DNA of 64,000 nt from Onchocerca volvulus (taxonomy: Eukaryota > Nematoda > Chromadorea > Rhabditida > Onchocercidae), in assembly GCA_000499405.2 (NCBI GenBank), contig HG738137.1, positions 14,563,661 through 14,627,660 on the forward strand. The letters run 5' to 3'. The notes under the pieces are model-generated. The model saw only the letters and a list, made by a program, of their open reading frames with translations, ran no database searches and was not told where the DNA came from. This document shows, one piece after another, positions 61,558 through 64,000 of this stretch. The position numbers and the translations under genes were made by a program. Within the stretch, counting starts at the first letter, position 1. Each line of letters starts with the position of its first letter.

Positions 61558-62097
61558 ATCTTTATCGAGATTGCATCGGGTATTTTAGCACATATTACAT
61601 CATCGATTTCGTTTGAAGTCATTTTGTTATAAAGCCAGATTAGAAACGTTGTGTCAAAATGAACAACGAGTATTTACGACAAAGGAGTAATCCAAGACAT
61701 GACTTAATATTAGAAGTCAGGGAAATAATCCATAAATTATCTGAACGAAGCACTTCATTGTACGCTACCATGACATCGACATCCCTTACAAAGGAAAAAA
61801 TAAACGAAGAAGCTTAAATCACTTGCCTTATCTATTTAAAAACATGCGCCTGTTCGAATACAATGTTGAATCAATTGGTGAAAAACTTGAAACGTTGTAG
61901 GAAGTAACCGCAGTCAATGTAGAAGGAAGGCGTGGTGAATAATAACTCTATCCACTCTTGAACGCGCGGAGGGCGGAGTCAAAGAATTCAGCCCCTTCAG
62001 TGCCAAATTTTGAAAACAATTAGTGCAGAACTTTCGAAGTTTCATTCAGGGTAACAGGGAGAATTTACATTTTTATTTATAAATTTTATTATATAGA

Positions 62098-64000
62098 ATA
62101 TAAATTTTGCAGAAATTAATTTTTCTTGTTATAATGTTATTCGCTTTTTTTTTTGGTGGAAATTGTGCTTCTATTTATAGCCAGTGATTAATTGATTAAA
62201 AATTGATTATGTAATAATTAAGATAATTTTGTAATAATTAAGATTACTATTCTTTGTCGTATCAATGACTAAATCGATGATAAATTCCTTCTTGAAAAGA
62301 AGGACTAATTCAATTATTTTAACAACAAATTAAATTTGCTTAAAATTTGCAAATTTTTTCGCTTAAAAATTTTATATTTATTCGATAACATATCTAAGTA
62401 TTCCTGATTAATTTTCGAATTATGATACCAATTTATCATTGTAGATTTAATTACTAAGAATTGCATATTTGTGATTTTCGTCTGTGTATTATTCGTTGTG
62501 TGCTCTTTATCTTATCAATGATATGAGCCATTGCGATCAAATCACTGCTACACAGTTTATTAAATAGAAATTTGCCACAACATTTAATAAAATAAGAAGT
62601 TCGAATTTTGTAAACATTTTCGAAATATGATATGATTTTAATCAAGCAAACTAAAGCAGCATATAAAATTAGCCGAATATACTTAGAATCATAATAATTA
62701 AGCAGGATGAATAACTATAAGATAATGGTATTTAATGCTGTGAGAAAAATGCATTCATTTTTTGTAAATTTCATTCCCTAATTTTGTCAATGAATTTTTT
62801 CCTCTATTTTTTTTGTTTTTTCTTTAACGATGATAAATTATTTCTGATTATTACTACTTGCAGGTCATTTAAGAAAAAAGTTGAATCAGAATATTTAATA
62901 TTATTTTAAAACTTCATGTATCGTCCATAATATTTGATAATGAATAATTTGATTCGTAATATTGTTAACTGTTATTTCATACTTCAGGCGTATATTTCAA
63001 AAAAAAAAAAAAAAATTTTCATATATAATGAATATAATTATATCAGATTTAATGTGATGTAAATATGCAATATATTCGGTGAAGAGAGAAAGTTCACTTT
63101 TGATAAATCAGTTTTCAAGCAGTAACACAAACAAAGCTCACATGAAGTTATAGAAAATCAGAAACTTTGGAAAAAATCATTTCTATCATTTCATTCAATC
63201 ACTAAGTCATAGCTTCTCTTCCCGATTATTTGAACTTCTTCATTTAAAAACTTTACAAACACTATCACACGCCACATACACCCACGTGGACGCCCATACA
63301 CTTTTATACATAGTGAATTCACAAATATTTTTCAGTTGTTTATGCTTTTTAGCAATTTTATGCCTCAAAAATTCCTACAATTCAATTTCCCGAGTTAAAA
63401 AAGTAAATTTTGTTTAATTTGCACAAGTTTTAACACACGCATATTGCACAATGAAAATAATGAAACCTTGTAAATTTTTAAAACTACAGGCGAAGTGGCA
63501 AGTGTCAATTTCAGTGTCAATAAACAAGAGAAAAAAATGGTAAAAATTGATAATTTATTCCTAAATAAATATCCGATTTGTTACATGAATTAAAAAATTA
63601 TCTATTGACATTTTTATGTGAGCAGTCTTTTTTTTATTCTACAACTGTCGGAACAACCGAATAAAAGTTATTCGATATATTGGTGTAATTAAAATAATTC
63701 TACTTTTTAATTGCTCATGTCGGAGTGACCGAACAAAAGGTAATTCATGTATGGTGTAATTAAACTAGTTCTATCTTCTAGTTGCTCACCTCATTTCGTA
63801 AATGTAATGGTAGTTAAAATTTTTGAGTAATTGGGCAGTCAATTAAAACAATTACAAATCTATCGAAATTCATATTGGTTAAATTTAATTGGTTTTGCCC
63901 TAATGGAATAATGACCAACGAGAATTTAATTATCCAATCTAAAGACCAAATCATATCACCGACAAAAAATGAAGCAGTTATCAATGTCTGCGCCGGCGAT
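62098..64000. other. AT-rich noncoding DNA to the end of the window
   Basis: No exon or RNA gene is supported. The last bases (GTCTGCGCCGGCGAT) are GC-richer and could belong to a feature beyond the window. Confidence 0.5.
63636..63790. repeat. Tandem duplication of a roughly 75-80 bp unit
   Basis: Two copies share TGTCGGARYRACCGAAYAAAAG, GGTGTAATTAAA and TTCTACTTTTTAATTGCTCA or TTCTATCTTCTAGTTGCTCA. The copies are adjacent and about 80 percent alike by eye. No gene is associated. Confidence 0.7.

Larger units (their letters stand above)
58752..62097 (-). mobile_element. Composite Helitron-like element, minus strand
   Basis: Read on the minus strand, the right end at 62097 starts TCTATATAATAAAA and soon reaches ATAAATAAAAATGTAAATTC. 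The left end carries an inverted TCTACATAAATAAAAATG (58794-58811), then a short hairpin-capable GC-richer segment, then CTGG at 58755-58752 followed by T. A TC start and a CTRR end preceded by a hairpin are the classic Helitron end marks. Inside, the helicase C-terminus (60985-61557) precedes the N-terminal region (59260-59880), which is the wrong order for one protein, so at least two copies must be joined or nested here. Confidence 0.65.

Noticed and set aside
1..64000. CRISPR arrays, bacterial operons or endosymbiont insertions
   Set aside because: There are no regularly spaced identical repeats with unique spacers, no long bacterial open frames and no bacterial-like genes. All tandem arrays are degenerate, AT-rich, contiguous minisatellites.

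Overview
The window is AT-rich eukaryotic DNA with many A and T homopolymers. Its genes have many short exons and GT-AG introns. A chemoreceptor pair that looks like the nematode srx class, degenerate Helitron-like elements and the general composition suggest a nematode, plausibly a filarial or other spirurid worm. The species cannot be told from the window.

Layout. (1) 1-2338: noncoding upstream DNA. (2) 2339-17567, plus strand: a complete 23-exon gene for a GH38 alpha-mannosidase of the Golgi mannosidase II type. All exon phases join and give 1054 residues. Intron 6 holds a decayed Helitron in the opposite orientation (about 6.32-9.42 kb). (3) 17.57-38.5 kb: a gene-poor stretch of about 21 kb with several tandem-repeat arrays and one long foldback element. 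(4) 38547-43559, plus strand: a 9-exon gene for a 433-residue type II membrane protein with a C-terminal fibrinogen-related domain. (5) 44.3-46.96 kb: Helitron debris on both strands. (6) 47-57.85 kb: a tandem duplication, each unit holding one five-exon seven-transmembrane receptor gene on the minus strand. The copy at 49.3-51.6 kb is intact; the copy at 54.9-56.8 kb has lost the GT of its first splice donor. (7) 58.6-62.1 kb: a second near-identical copy of the 44.3-45.9 kb Helitron block, in direct orientation, plus a helicase fragment. (8) 62.1-64 kb: noncoding DNA.

The genes do not form a pathway. The mannosidase would process N-glycans in the Golgi, the fibrinogen-domain protein would be a cell-surface lectin-like molecule, and the receptors would be chemosensory or neuropeptide-type GPCRs. 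I found no CRISPR array, rRNA, convincing tRNA or clearly novel system. The most interesting points are the receptor duplication (one member splice-damaged, with an upstream noncoding block better conserved than the coding exons), the end structure of the Helitron-like elements, and a roughly 148 bp foldback element in the gene-poor region.
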